Shown piece after piece: positions 1 through 5,687 of a DNA stretch of 6,493 bases (positions are counted from its first letter, which is position 1; the number at the start of each line of letters is the position of its first letter). The stretch is taken from positions 1 through 6,493 of the forward strand of contig JAFTKI010000054.1 of NCBI GenBank assembly GCA_017453335.1. The letters are read 5' to 3'. Origin of the DNA: Clostridia bacterium. GTDB taxonomy: Bacteria > Bacillota_A > Clostridia > Oscillospirales > CAG-272. The translations under genes and the position numbers were made by a program. The notes below the pieces were generated by a model. The model was not told the origin of the DNA. It searched no databases and saw only the letters and a list, made by a program, of their open reading frames with translations.

Positions 1-223
1 ATAAAGTGGCTACATTTGTGCGGTGTATATGTTGACATGAACAAAGCAAAAATTTGTTGCTTTTAGGACCAGTCGGCAGTTGCAAGCAACGCAAAATTTG
101 CTACGCAAATGTTTGACGCCGGTCCCTACAGGATATCGGAATTTTTGAGCTTATATGCGCGTCATTCTCGTTTTTTTATTTTCTTTTATTCAAAAATCTT
201 TGCCCAATAAAAAACAACGAGCA
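1..223. other. Gene-free left edge, repeat-bearing
   Basis: I see no credible coding region here. The stretch carries one hairpin (arms 43-49 and 57-63), the branched repeat described separately (64-127), and a pyrimidine-rich, T-dominated tract at about 168-191. It lies downstream of the minus-strand DUF1643 operon and its 3' module, so whatever gene borders it lies beyond the left edge. Confidence 0.7.
64..127. repeat. Branched palindromic intergenic repeat
   Basis: The outer ends, TAGGACCAGTCGGC (64-77) and GACGCCGGTCCCTA (115-128), are imperfectly complementary. They enclose two separate hairpins: GTTGC/GCAAC (79-83 and 86-90) and ATTTGC/GCAAAT (96-101 and 105-110). The fold would be a three-way junction. 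Read on the minus strand it starts TGTAGGGACCGGCGTC, which resembles the TGTAGGGGCGAC repeat at 6080-6102. That suggests a dispersed family, but this rests on one clear copy here, so the boundaries are approximate. Confidence 0.45.
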
Positions 224-273
224 CCCAACAAAAAACTTCTAACCAACCCATTCAAACGCGGAAGCGTTTGAAC

Positions 274-320
274 AAAGAAAAGGACGTGAGTCACGTTTAG
301 TGACTCACGTCCTTTTCTTT
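274..320 (-). terminator. 20-bp hairpin with CTAAACG loop, probable terminator
   Basis: The arms 274-293 and 301-320 are perfectly complementary (20 bp). Read on minus, the stem closes with GGACGTGAGTCA/TGACTCACGTCC and leaves the helix through CCTTTTCTTTGTT, a U-rich tail. A matching A-rich tract precedes it, so it could act in both directions. It sits about 100 nt past the DUF1643 stop. It is a reasonable intrinsic terminator, but the tail is interrupted by C and G. Confidence 0.5.
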
Positions 321-355
321 GCCTGTTCAAAAGTTTTTGGGAGAAGGGGGTGGTT

Positions 356-403
356 TGGAGGGGGAGGAACCCTTTTCTTCAAAAAAAGGTTCCTCCCCCT
401 CCA
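356..403 (-). repeat. G-rich/C-rich hairpin just after DUF1643 gene
   Basis: The arms 356-371 and 388-403 pair over 16 bp without mismatch (TGGAGGGGGAGGAACC and its complement). The interior is T- and A-rich and can extend the helix. It lacks a U tail, so I do not call it a terminator by itself. It could protect the mRNA 3' end, or represent one end of the repeat module. Confidence 0.7.
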
Positions 404-419
404 TAAATCCCTCCCTCCC

Positions 420-1031
420 TCAAAACTCCTTGAGATAACCCACCAGATCAAAAGGAACGAGGGGGGATTGCTTGGAAAGATAGAGGGGGTGGTGGGGGTG
501 ACCTTTTTTGGAGGGCTTACCTGCGTGGAACCAAGCGGCACCAAAGCGGTCGCCCTCGGCAACCATATCCGAGAGGCAGGTGCGCAGGTAGTCGCGTTTT
601 TCCACAATGGTACCCCAAGCCGCCCATATAGCAGGCGAATCGCCCGCGCGTTCGAGGATCCAGCGGAAGGCGAGCATATTTTCGCGGTGCAGGTCGGCGT
701 TCAGCTCGGCATCCATGTGATCGGGGTTGGTGGCGCGTTGGGCGTAGACGTTGAACATGATAAAGGAATCAAATCCGTTGCCCAGCGCGATACGCTCGAC
801 CGATTTGAGGGTATTGTCCAGGTTGTCGGGCTCGGCGGTGGAGGGATTGATGCCGATGGTAATCAGCGGCTTTTTTCCAACGGTGCCGAGGATGTAACGG
901 TATTCGGAATAAAAATCGGGGACGTAGAGCCAACGGGATTTGTCATAGACCGCGCTTTCGTCACGCGGCTGCAGGGCTTCTCTGAAGGTCAGGATCTCGA
1001 TTTGGTTGGTCTGACAGGTTGGAATGTGCAT
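420..1031 (-). CDS. DUF1643 family protein
   Basis: This 203-residue protein has the hallmarks of the DUF1643 family: GINPSTA at 60-66 followed by D69, D72 and T74, an FNVYAQRA strand at 93-100, AWG at 138-140, and a HPHHPLY motif near the C-terminus (178-184). These spaced Asn, Asp, His and Tyr residues look like an active or binding site, but the family has no established reaction that I can state. The length suits a complete single-domain protein. Start choice: ATG at 1029-1031 has AAGGAG 6 nt upstream on the minus strand. It is the second gene of an operon, beginning 21 nt after the stop of the 260-residue protein, so expression is shared. No signal peptide or membrane segment is visible, so it is presumably cytosolic. 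Confidence 0.85.
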   Translation of the reverse strand: MHIPTCQTNQIEILTFREALQPRDESAVYDKSRWLYVPDFYSEYRYILGTVGKKPLITIGINPSTAEPDNLDNTLKSVERIALGNGFDSFIMFNVYAQRATNPDHMDAELNADLHRENMLAFRWILERAGDSPAIWAAWGTIVEKRDYLRTCLSDMVAEGDRFGAAWFHAGKPSKKGHPHHPLYLSKQSPLVPFDLVGYLKEF

Positions 1032-1052
1032 GGTGTTCTCCTTCTTGGTCGG

Positions 1053-1835
1053 TTATTGAGCGGGATCGGTGCGGCGAAAGCCCATACTTCTGCCGATCGG
1101 TGCGGCGGACTCGGCCAGTCCAAGCCCCACCAGTGCGCGGACAGCCGAGTAGGCGGCTCTTCCACGCAGCTTGGAAAGCGCGGAAAACTGCTTTACGGTA
1201 AAATGCGCAGGCAGGTCGGTAGGGATCAGCGTGGACAGGTCGGCGGGGGAGGAAAAAAGCATTTCCCCCTGCAGGGAGAGTGGGATCCGCTCGTAATGCG
1301 TCGCGTGCCGTTTGCGGTCGGGGGAGGTACCGTCCAAAAGACGAAAATCCTGCGTTTCCAGAAGCAAAAGCTGAAAGCGCAGACGGGGATTTTGCAGGTG
1401 TGGATGCAGCCACCAAAGCTCGGGCAAGAGGTCGATGGGACGGCAAACACGGGTGACTCGGCGGCGCGGCTTGATCTCCATACTCACGGGATCCACCCAA
1501 GACATCCACCGAAGCGTGGGAATGGGATGGACGATCGTGACGGTGCAGTCGGTGTTCTCAAGGTAATAGGCGATCTTTTTCTTCATTGGATAAAAGCTGC
1601 CCGTTTGCACTTCAAAGATCTCGTTTCCGATGCGGATATCCGAAACGAATCGCGTTCCGTCCAGCTTGACCTCCCGGCAGGCGGGATCGTCGCACAAAAA
1701 TTGTTTGATGATGGCGTGCATTCGTTTTTCGCCAAGCGTTCCAATGCCGTCACCCGAATCGGGACGTGCGAGCATGGCATCGCGGCACAGGCGGTCAAAT
1801 CGCACTTTATGTAAAGGGTTGATGGGATATTCCAT
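1053..1835 (-). CDS. Hypothetical protein, possible PD-(D/E)XK-like core plus winged-helix-like C-terminus
   Basis: I do not recognise a named family. The 260-residue protein has an N-terminal part (about 30-105) with GEKRMHAIIKQFL (35-47, E36), then SDIRIG (65-70, D66), then IFEVQTGSF (73-81, E75, Q77), and K85-K87. A glutamate in a helix followed by D...E-x-Q across two strands resembles the restriction-endonuclease fold, with Gln in place of the usual Lys. The middle is Arg- and Trp-rich (109-155). Residues 211-243 (FTVKQFSALSK...ALVGLGLAE) look like a winged-helix unit. The start ATG at 1833-1835 has GGAGG 4 nt upstream. It is the first gene of an operon with the DUF1643 gene. Nuclease function is inference from motif spacing only; a non-catalytic fold is equally possible. 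Confidence 0.8.
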   Translation of the reverse strand: MEYPINPLHKVRFDRLCRDAMLARPDSGDGIGTLGEKRMHAIIKQFLCDDPACREVKLDGTRFVSDIRIGNEIFEVQTGSFYPMKKKIAYYLENTDCTVTIVHPIPTLRWMSWVDPVSMEIKPRRRVTRVCRPIDLLPELWWLHPHLQNPRLRFQLLLLETQDFRLLDGTSPDRKRHATHYERIPLSLQGEMLFSSPADLSTLIPTDLPAHFTVKQFSALSKLRGRAAYSAVRALVGLGLAESAAPIGRSMGFRRTDPAQ

Positions 1836-1877
1836 GGTTCCTCCAAGTAAAAATCTTGAAAGTCATAATCACCGATT

Positions 1878-1909
1878 GGCGGTAGTCGCCCTACTGCCAC
1901 AGTATGGCA
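1878..1909 (-). promoter_or_regulatory. Two mutually exclusive hairpins upstream of the 260-residue gene
   Basis: Arms 1878-1885 and 1891-1898 pair over 8 bp (one G-T wobble). Arms 1895-1899 (TGCCA) and 1905-1909 (TGGCA) pair over 5 bp. The two helices share 1895-1898 and cannot both form. They lie 43-74 nt upstream of the start codon, so they could be in the leader RNA if transcription begins further upstream. No ligand class is recognisable, and a dispersed repeat is an alternative explanation. Confidence 0.3.
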
Positions 1910-1918
1910 ACTATCTTT

Positions 1919-2045
1919 AGCCTCCCTTGTTTAAAGGGAGGTGGCAGCCGCTTGTCGGCTGACGGAGGGATTGTTTTATATTGTTTTTCCATGAGTACAA
2001 TCCCTCAGTCAGCTTCGCTGACAGCTCCCTTTGCACAAGGGAGCC
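1919..2045. repeat. Head-to-head REP-like pair (pair 1)
   Basis: Two related units of about 50 bp face each other. Unit A (1919-1974) holds hairpin CCTCCCTT/AAGGGAGG (1921-1928, 1934-1941), then CAGCCG/CGGCTG (1945-1950, 1956-1961), then GAGGGATTGT (1965-1974). Unit B (1997-2045) is its inverse: ACAATCCCTC (1997-2006), GTCAGC/GCTGAC (2008-2013, 2017-2022), GCTCCCTT/AAGGGAGC (2024-2031, 2037-2044). The 22-nt spacer is T-rich. The units differ in sequence but keep all stems paired. The arrangement resembles REPIN/BIME elements. No transposase is in the window. Confidence 0.8.
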
Positions 2046-2119
2046 TTCCGCTGCGGCGGGAACTGTGCAAAGCGAAAGCTTTTTGGAACCACCGACACAA
2101 TTGGGGGTTTTCGTTTAAC

Positions 2120-2158
2120 AAAAAGGGGACAGAGAATGCTTGTTTTCTCTGTCCCTTT
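2120..2158 (-). terminator. Rho-independent terminator of the LRR lipoprotein gene
   Basis: Read on minus, arms GGGACAGAGAA (2145-2155) and TTCTCTGTCCC (2126-2136) pair over 11 bp with an 8-nt loop. Flanking A/U pairs extend the helix, and a CTTTTTG tail follows (2120-2125 complement). It lies about 43 nt past the LRR stop codon at 2201. Stem, loop and U tract are all as expected for an intrinsic terminator in this direction. Confidence 0.88.
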
Positions 2159-2200
2159 CCGATCGGCCAAAAGCACGACCGTTTAGAATGTTTGGTTTGT

Positions 2201-3511
2201 TCAAGCCACCAAAGCCATGGTGTCGATCACAGTATCAACCAAGCCGTCCACGGGAGTAGCCTCGGTGATCAGGATCACGGTTGCGTTTGCACCGTTGCTG
2301 TACACCAAAAGCGTCTGATTGACGGAGGTGTTGGGAACCACATTTGCGTTTACCATGTCAATTCTGGTTACACCCAGACCGCCCTTGGTTGTGATCTGCT
2401 TTACGGTAGCCGATTCGATCTTGGCACCCAGATTTTCCAGAGAAGGCTTGAGAACGGTAGCAAAGCTCTCGGTGGTCAGCGCGCTGTAGTCGGTCAGAAG
2501 CTGATCGGCGGATTTTTTGCTAACGACCATAGCGTTTCCTGTGGACTCCTGCGTATAGGTTGCAAACTCATTGGTGTTGGAGCTGCCAACCGTCCAATCG
2601 GAGCGGTATGCGTAAACGATCATGCCGTTCTGTGCTGCCTTGTAGCCCTCGGGCATGGTTACATTGGTTTCGGGAGCTTCCTCATCGGGATTCTCGGGAG
2701 TTGCGGCAGGTCTTTCGCTCAGCTCATAGCCTTCGGTTGCGAAATACTCCTGTGCAACGGTTGCGCCCTCTGCCAGGAACAGCGAATCGATGTACAGAAG
2801 GGGAGCGCCGCTGAATGCCTGCTTGCCGATCTCGGTCAAAGATGCGGGAAGCGTGAGCGAGGTGAGGGAGGAGCAGTTCTGGAATGCCTGCTGACCGATC
2901 ACTTCAACGCCTTCCTCGATCACGATGGTCTTAACGCTCGAACAGCCGAGGTAAGCTGCGGTTCCAACGGTTTTGATGTTGCCGGGAACGGTGATCTCGG
3001 TGAGAGCGGTGCATCCGTAGAAGGTGAATTCCTTGATCTCATCGATGGAAACGGTCTCCATTACAACGGTTTCGAGTGCGGTGCAGTTGACAAAAGCATA
3101 CTCACCGATCGAGGTAACCGATGCGGGAATGGTAGCTTTGGTGATCTGTGCACACTCGGCAAATGCGAAGGCACCGATCTCGGTTACGGTGGCGGGAATC
3201 GATACGGAAATGATATCGTTGTTTGCCTTGAACGCCTCATCGGAAATACCGACAACGGTTTTACCCGCAAGCGTTGGGGGGATCACCAACGCATGCTTTT
3301 CGTTGGAGCACTTGTAAGAGGTGATGGTTACGGTTTCACTGTCCACCTGATCAAAATAATAGGTCTCTCCGCTTTTCAAGGTTTCGAAGTTAACGACCTC
3401 TTCGTTTTGCAGATAGTCTTTCAGATCCTCTCCCGTGGCTTCCTCATCGCCGCAGGCAACAAGGGTTGCCAGCATCAGAACAGCCAGAGTGAGAGCAAGC
3501 AGCTTTTTCAT
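2201..3511 (-). CDS. BspA-type leucine-rich-repeat lipoprotein
   Basis: This 436-residue exported protein begins with a lipoprotein signal peptide: Lys2-Lys3, a hydrophobic stretch 4-19, and the lipobox LVAC with Cys20 as the expected lipidation site. Seven BspA-type (LRR_5) repeats follow from about 80 to 235. The I-G-x-x-A-F consensus falls at F94, F117, F140, F164, Y187, F210 and F233, spaced 23, 23, 24, 23, 23 and 23 residues. A Pro/Glu-rich linker (265-288) leads to a C-terminal domain (289-436) with YRSDWTVG, an alternating strand-helix pattern and a terminal VDTVIDTM. This looks like a PsbP/DcrB-like fold, but that is inference. Start: ATG at 3509-3511, with GGAGG 7 nt upstream. Likely membrane-anchored on the cell surface; LRR_5 proteins of this type often bind host or partner proteins, but the ligand here is unknown. 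It is a single-gene unit with its own promoter and terminator. Confidence 0.9.
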   Translation of the reverse strand: MKKLLALTLAVLMLATLVACGDEEATGEDLKDYLQNEEVVNFETLKSGETYYFDQVDSETVTITSYKCSNEKHALVIPPTLAGKTVVGISDEAFKANNDIISVSIPATVTEIGAFAFAECAQITKATIPASVTSIGEYAFVNCTALETVVMETVSIDEIKEFTFYGCTALTEITVPGNIKTVGTAAYLGCSSVKTIVIEEGVEVIGQQAFQNCSSLTSLTLPASLTEIGKQAFSGAPLLYIDSLFLAEGATVAQEYFATEGYELSERPAATPENPDEEAPETNVTMPEGYKAAQNGMIVYAYRSDWTVGSSNTNEFATYTQESTGNAMVVSKKSADQLLTDYSALTTESFATVLKPSLENLGAKIESATVKQITTKGGLGVTRIDMVNANVVPNTSVNQTLLVYSNGANATVILITEATPVDGLVDTVIDTMALVA

Positions 3512-3518
3512 AAGTATT

Positions 3519-3523
3519 CCTCC
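3519..3523 (-). promoter_or_regulatory. Ribosome binding site of the LRR gene
   Basis: GGAGG on minus, 7 nt before the ATG at 3511. It fixes the start that gives a complete lipoprotein signal peptide. Confidence 0.85.
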
Positions 3524-3564
3524 AAAAATTAATTTCTAAATGAGATACTTCTACACATAGAAAA

Positions 3565-3593
3565 ATTATACATGAAAAAAGCCTAAAAGTCAA
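3565..3593 (-). promoter_or_regulatory. Sigma-A promoter of the LRR lipoprotein gene
   Basis: On minus, the -35 box TTGACT (3588-3593) and a perfect -10 TATAAT (3565-3570) are separated by exactly 17 nt. The start of transcription is expected near 3558, giving a leader of about 47 nt before the ATG. A/T-rich DNA lies upstream of the -35 (3594-3640 plus-strand coordinates) and could serve as an UP element. No operator palindrome is visible. Confidence 0.9.
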
Positions 3594-3706
3594 TAGTTTT
3601 TTTCGTATTGTATTGTAAATATTTTATGATGTCGGCCCCTCGGCACCGAAAAGCGTGAAAAAGTGGCAAAAATTGCGCTTAAAGTTTTCAAATATGGGGG
3701 ATATCC

Positions 3707-3735
3707 TTGACAATTTTTCGGTTTTGTGGTATGAT
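3707..3735 (+). promoter_or_regulatory. Sigma-A promoter of the transketolase operon
   Basis: A consensus -35 TTGACA (3707-3712) lies 17 nt from -10 TATGAT (3730-3735), with a TGG extension immediately before the -10. Transcription is expected near 3742, leaving about 34 nt of leader. The in-frame TTG at 3707 is part of this -35 box and so cannot be the start of translation. It diverges from the LRR promoter, with 113 bp between the two -35 boxes. Confidence 0.9.
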
Positions 3736-3757
3736 GATGGTGATTCAATCAGAACAT

Positions 3758-3764
3758 GGGAGGA
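3758..3764 (+). promoter_or_regulatory. Ribosome binding site deciding the transketolase N start
   Basis: GGGAGGA lies 11 nt before the ATG at 3776. This spacing is slightly long, but no better site fits. Together with the upstream promoter it supports 3776 over the earlier in-frame codons. Confidence 0.75.
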
Positions 3765-3775
3765 CTGAACCGAAT

Positions 3776-4597
3776 ATGGAACAAAAGAAGCTGGAAATGC
3801 TTCGCGAGGCGGCTCGCCGCATTCGCGTTGGCATTATTGAAGGAACACACGCCGCAAAATCGGGACACCCGGGCGGATCGCTCTCGATCGCCGATGTGAT
3901 GGCGTATCTCTACTTCGAAGAAATGAACATCGATCCCGCAGATCCCAAGATGGAGAACCGCGACCGTTTCGTGCTTTCCAAGGGACACTGCGCACCCGCT
4001 CTGTACGCAACGCTGGCAAACCGCGGCTTTTTCCCCGTGGAGGAGCTGACTACCCTGCGTAAGATCGAGTCGCGCTTGCAGGGACACCCCGATATGAAGC
4101 TGACTCCCGGTGTGGATATGTCGGCAGGCTCGCTGGGACTGGGCATCAGCTCGGCGGCAGGTATGGCTCTGGCGGCTAAGATCGACAAAAAGGACTGGCG
4201 CGTTTACACCGTTGTCGGTGACGGCGAGAGCGAAGAGGGACAGGTTTGGGAGGCAAGTATGTTTGCCGCTCATTACAAGCTGGACAATCTGTGCGTGATC
4301 CTCGACTGGAACGGCCTGCAGATCGACGGCCCCGTGACCGAGGTTATGAACCCCACGCCTCACGATAAGAAGTTCGAAGCCTTCGGTTTCCACGTAATTT
4401 CGATAGACGGTCATGATTTTGACGCGATCGCGGCGGCATTTGCCGAGGCAAAGACCGTGAAGGGCAAGCCCACCGCTATCATCGTGAAGACCGTGAAGGG
4501 CAAGGGCGTTTCCTTTATGGAAAACAAGGTCAACTGGCACGGCTCGGCGCCCAACGACGAGCAGTACGCAGCGGCTCTTGCCGAGCTGAACGCATAA
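3776..4597 (+). CDS. Transketolase, N-terminal subunit
   Basis: This 273-residue protein is the thiamine-diphosphate (TPP) pyrophosphate-binding half of a split transketolase (EC 2.2.1.1 class). The holoenzyme moves two-carbon ketol units between sugar phosphates in the non-oxidative pentose phosphate pathway, in the cytosol. Visible motifs are HPGGSLS (31-37), SKGHCAPALY (68-77), GSLGLG (118-123), and the TPP/metal motif GDGESEEG (148-155) ending in N179 of DWNG. KGKGVSFMEN (241-250) and NWHG (253-256) follow. The length fits the stand-alone N subunit of Clostridia. The start at 3776 is chosen because codons further upstream overlap the promoter. It is followed 13 nt later by the C subunit. 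Related split enzymes with other sugar substrates (for example apulose-4-phosphate transketolase) cannot be excluded from sequence alone. Confidence 0.95.
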   Translation: MEQKKLEMLREAARRIRVGIIEGTHAAKSGHPGGSLSIADVMAYLYFEEMNIDPADPKMENRDRFVLSKGHCAPALYATLANRGFFPVEELTTLRKIESRLQGHPDMKLTPGVDMSAGSLGLGISSAAGMALAAKIDKKDWRVYTVVGDGESEEGQVWEASMFAAHYKLDNLCVILDWNGLQIDGPVTEVMNPTPHDKKFEAFGFHVISIDGHDFDAIAAAFAEAKTVKGKPTAIIVKTVKGKGVSFMENKVNWHGSAPNDEQYAAALAELNA

Positions 4598-4610
4598 GGA
4601 GGACACAGTG

Positions 4611-5549
4611 ATGGCAGATAAAATTGCAACCCGTGAAAGTTATGGCGCGGCTCTTGTGGAGCTTGCCGAAAAATATGATTTCGTGGTGATGGATGCTGAC
4701 CTTGCAGAGGCAACCAAAACCGTTAAGTTCAAGAAAGCATACCCCGACCGCTTCTTCGATTGCGGTATTGCCGAGGGCAATATGATGAGCGTTGCCGCAG
4801 GAATTGCAACAACGGGTAAGCCCGTTTTCGTTTCTTCCTTTGCTATGTTTGCGGCAGGACGTGCCTTTGAGCAGGTTCGCAACTCGATCGGTTATCCTCA
4901 CCTGAACGTCAAGATCGGTGCAACGCACGCAGGTATCAGCGTGGGCGAGGACGGTGCAACGCACCAGTGCAACGAGGATATCGCTCTGATGCGTACCATT
5001 CCCGGTATGACCATCATCAATCCCAGCGATGACGTGGAGGCAAAGGCGGCTGTGGAGGCGGCTCTCACCGCTGACGGTCCGTTCTATCTGCGCTTTGGCC
5101 GTTACGCTGTTCCCGTGATCAACGATCGTCCCGACTACAAGTTCGAGATCGGCAAGGGTGTTTTGCTGGCAGACGGTTCTGACGTGACCATCGTGGCAAC
5201 CGGTCTGATGGTGGGCGCGGCTCTGGAGGCTCGTGAGCTGCTTGCTGCCGAGGGAATTTCGGCGCGTGTGATCAATATCCACACCATCAAGCCCATCGAT
5301 AAGGATATCATTCTCAAGGCGGCTGCCGAAACCGGCGCGATTGTGACCGCTGAAGAGCATAACGTGATCGGCGGACTCGGCGGTGCCGTTGCCGAAACCG
5401 TTTGCGAGGGCAAGCCCGTTCCCGTTGTCCGCGTTGGCGTGAACGATTCCTACGGACATTCGGGTACCGTTCCCGCTCTGCTCGAAGCCTACGGTCTCAC
5501 CCCCGCTAATATTGCAGCAAGTGCTAAAAAAGCGATTGAGTTGAAGTAA
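4611..5549 (+). CDS. Transketolase, C-terminal subunit
   Basis: This 312-residue partner supplies the pyrimidine-binding domain and the C-terminal domain of the split transketolase. Key features are the GIAEGNM motif (52-58), in which E55 should activate the TPP ring, SSFAMFAAGRAFEQVR (75-90), HAGISVGEDGATHQ (106-119), the domain junction near 160-180, VTAEEHNVIGGLGG (245-258) in the C-terminal domain, and YGHSG (281-285). AAGGAGGA (4596-4603) overlaps the stop codon of the N subunit. It sits 7 nt before ATG 4611 and 4 nt before an in-frame GTG at 4608, so ATG is preferred; the GTG would add one residue. Close spacing implies co-translation in a 1:1 ratio. The 3' three-hairpin module begins 11 nt after the stop. 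Its C-terminal half is shared with 1-deoxyxylulose-5-phosphate synthase, but the paired N subunit argues for transketolase. Confidence 0.95.
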   Translation: MADKIATRESYGAALVELAEKYDFVVMDADLAEATKTVKFKKAYPDRFFDCGIAEGNMMSVAAGIATTGKPVFVSSFAMFAAGRAFEQVRNSIGYPHLNVKIGATHAGISVGEDGATHQCNEDIALMRTIPGMTIINPSDDVEAKAAVEAALTADGPFYLRFGRYAVPVINDRPDYKFEIGKGVLLADGSDVTIVATGLMVGAALEARELLAAEGISARVINIHTIKPIDKDIILKAAAETGAIVTAEEHNVIGGLGGAVAETVCEGKPVPVVRVGVNDSYGHSGTVPALLEAYGLTPANIAASAKKAIELK

Positions 5550-5561
5550 GGATGATTTTTA

Positions 5562-5605
5562 TGGAGGGGGAGAGGAACTTTTTAAAAAGTTCCTCTCCCC
5601 CTCCA
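5562..5605 (+). repeat. 44-nt perfect palindrome
   Basis: Arms 5562-5583 and 5584-5605 are exactly complementary over 22 bp with no intervening base, and the centre is TTTTTAAAAA. It occupies the same place as the imperfect hairpin 356-403 in copy 1. The RNA hairpin would need to open the A/U apex to form a loop. No U tract follows, so terminator activity is uncertain. Confidence 0.9.
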
Positions 5606-5640
5606 AACCACCCCCTCTCCTCAAAAGCTTTTGAAGCAGC

Positions 5641-5687
5641 AAAGAATAGGTCATGAGTCGCTAAACGTGACTCATGACCTATTCTTT
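5641..5687 (+). terminator. CTAAACG-loop hairpin after transketolase, possible terminator
   Basis: Arms 5641-5659 and 5669-5687 pair over 19 bp, with a G-T wobble (5660-5668) closing the loop CTAAACG. The helix exits through CCTATTCTTTGTT, which is only moderately U-rich. It is the counterpart of 274-320 and the likeliest place for transketolase transcription to end, but the evidence is weaker than for 2120-2158. Confidence 0.4.

Larger units (their letters stand above)
224..404 (-). repeat. Three-hairpin 3' module, copy 1
   Basis: Read in the minus sense, this begins 15 nt past the DUF1643 stop codon and holds three hairpins in order. These are a G-rich/C-rich stem (388-403 with 356-371), a 20-bp stem with a 7-nt loop CTAAACG (301-320 with 274-293), and a 9-bp stem with a TTCC loop (264-272 with 251-259). 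It matches 5561-5737 in the opposite orientation. Positions 240-279 are identical to 5682-5721 over 40 nt, and the stretch around CTCCAAACCACCCCC is also identical. The other parts differ but stay paired. Its placement suggests a transcript 3' end structure; whether it also moves or pairs with a protein is unknown. Confidence 0.8.
1836..2200. other. Intergenic region with hairpins, REP-like pair and terminator
   Basis: This 365-base stretch separates two minus-strand units. From right to left along transcription it holds the LRR gene terminator (2120-2158), a short hairpin with AAAGC/GCTTT arms around a GAAA loop (about 2069-2082), a head-to-head pair of REP-like repeats (1919-2045), and the upstream region of the 260-residue gene with overlapping hairpins (1878-1909). 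I found no convincing -35/-10 pair for the downstream operon on minus. The TATAAA within the repeat spacer has no properly spaced -35. Confidence 0.6.

Noticed and set aside
300..1814. A 504-codon open frame on plus, antisense to the two-gene operon
   Set aside because: It starts inside the module hairpin, has no ribosome site, and has a low-complexity, non-domain translation. The minus strand carries a recognisable DUF1643 protein and good ribosome sites.
1975..1996. A TATAAA promoter for the 260-residue gene inside the repeat spacer
   Set aside because: The only upstream -35-like hexamer on minus is about 14 nt away, too close, and the site lies within the palindromic element.
1904..3532. 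A 542-codon open frame on plus, antisense to the LRR gene
   Set aside because: It is a codon-usage shadow. The minus strand shows promoter, ribosome site, lipobox and periodic LRR repeats, and the plus frame begins in a palindromic repeat.
3707..3775. Extended N-terminus of the transketolase N subunit beginning at the TTG at 3707
   Set aside because: That TTG is the -35 box of the promoter, and the extension would lie upstream of the expected transcription start.
3749..4606. Long minus-strand frame opposite the transketolase N gene
   Set aside because: No homology visible, and the plus strand encodes all expected transketolase motifs.
4530..5459. Long minus-strand frame opposite the transketolase C gene
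   Set aside because: Shadow of the real gene; no ribosome site or domain.
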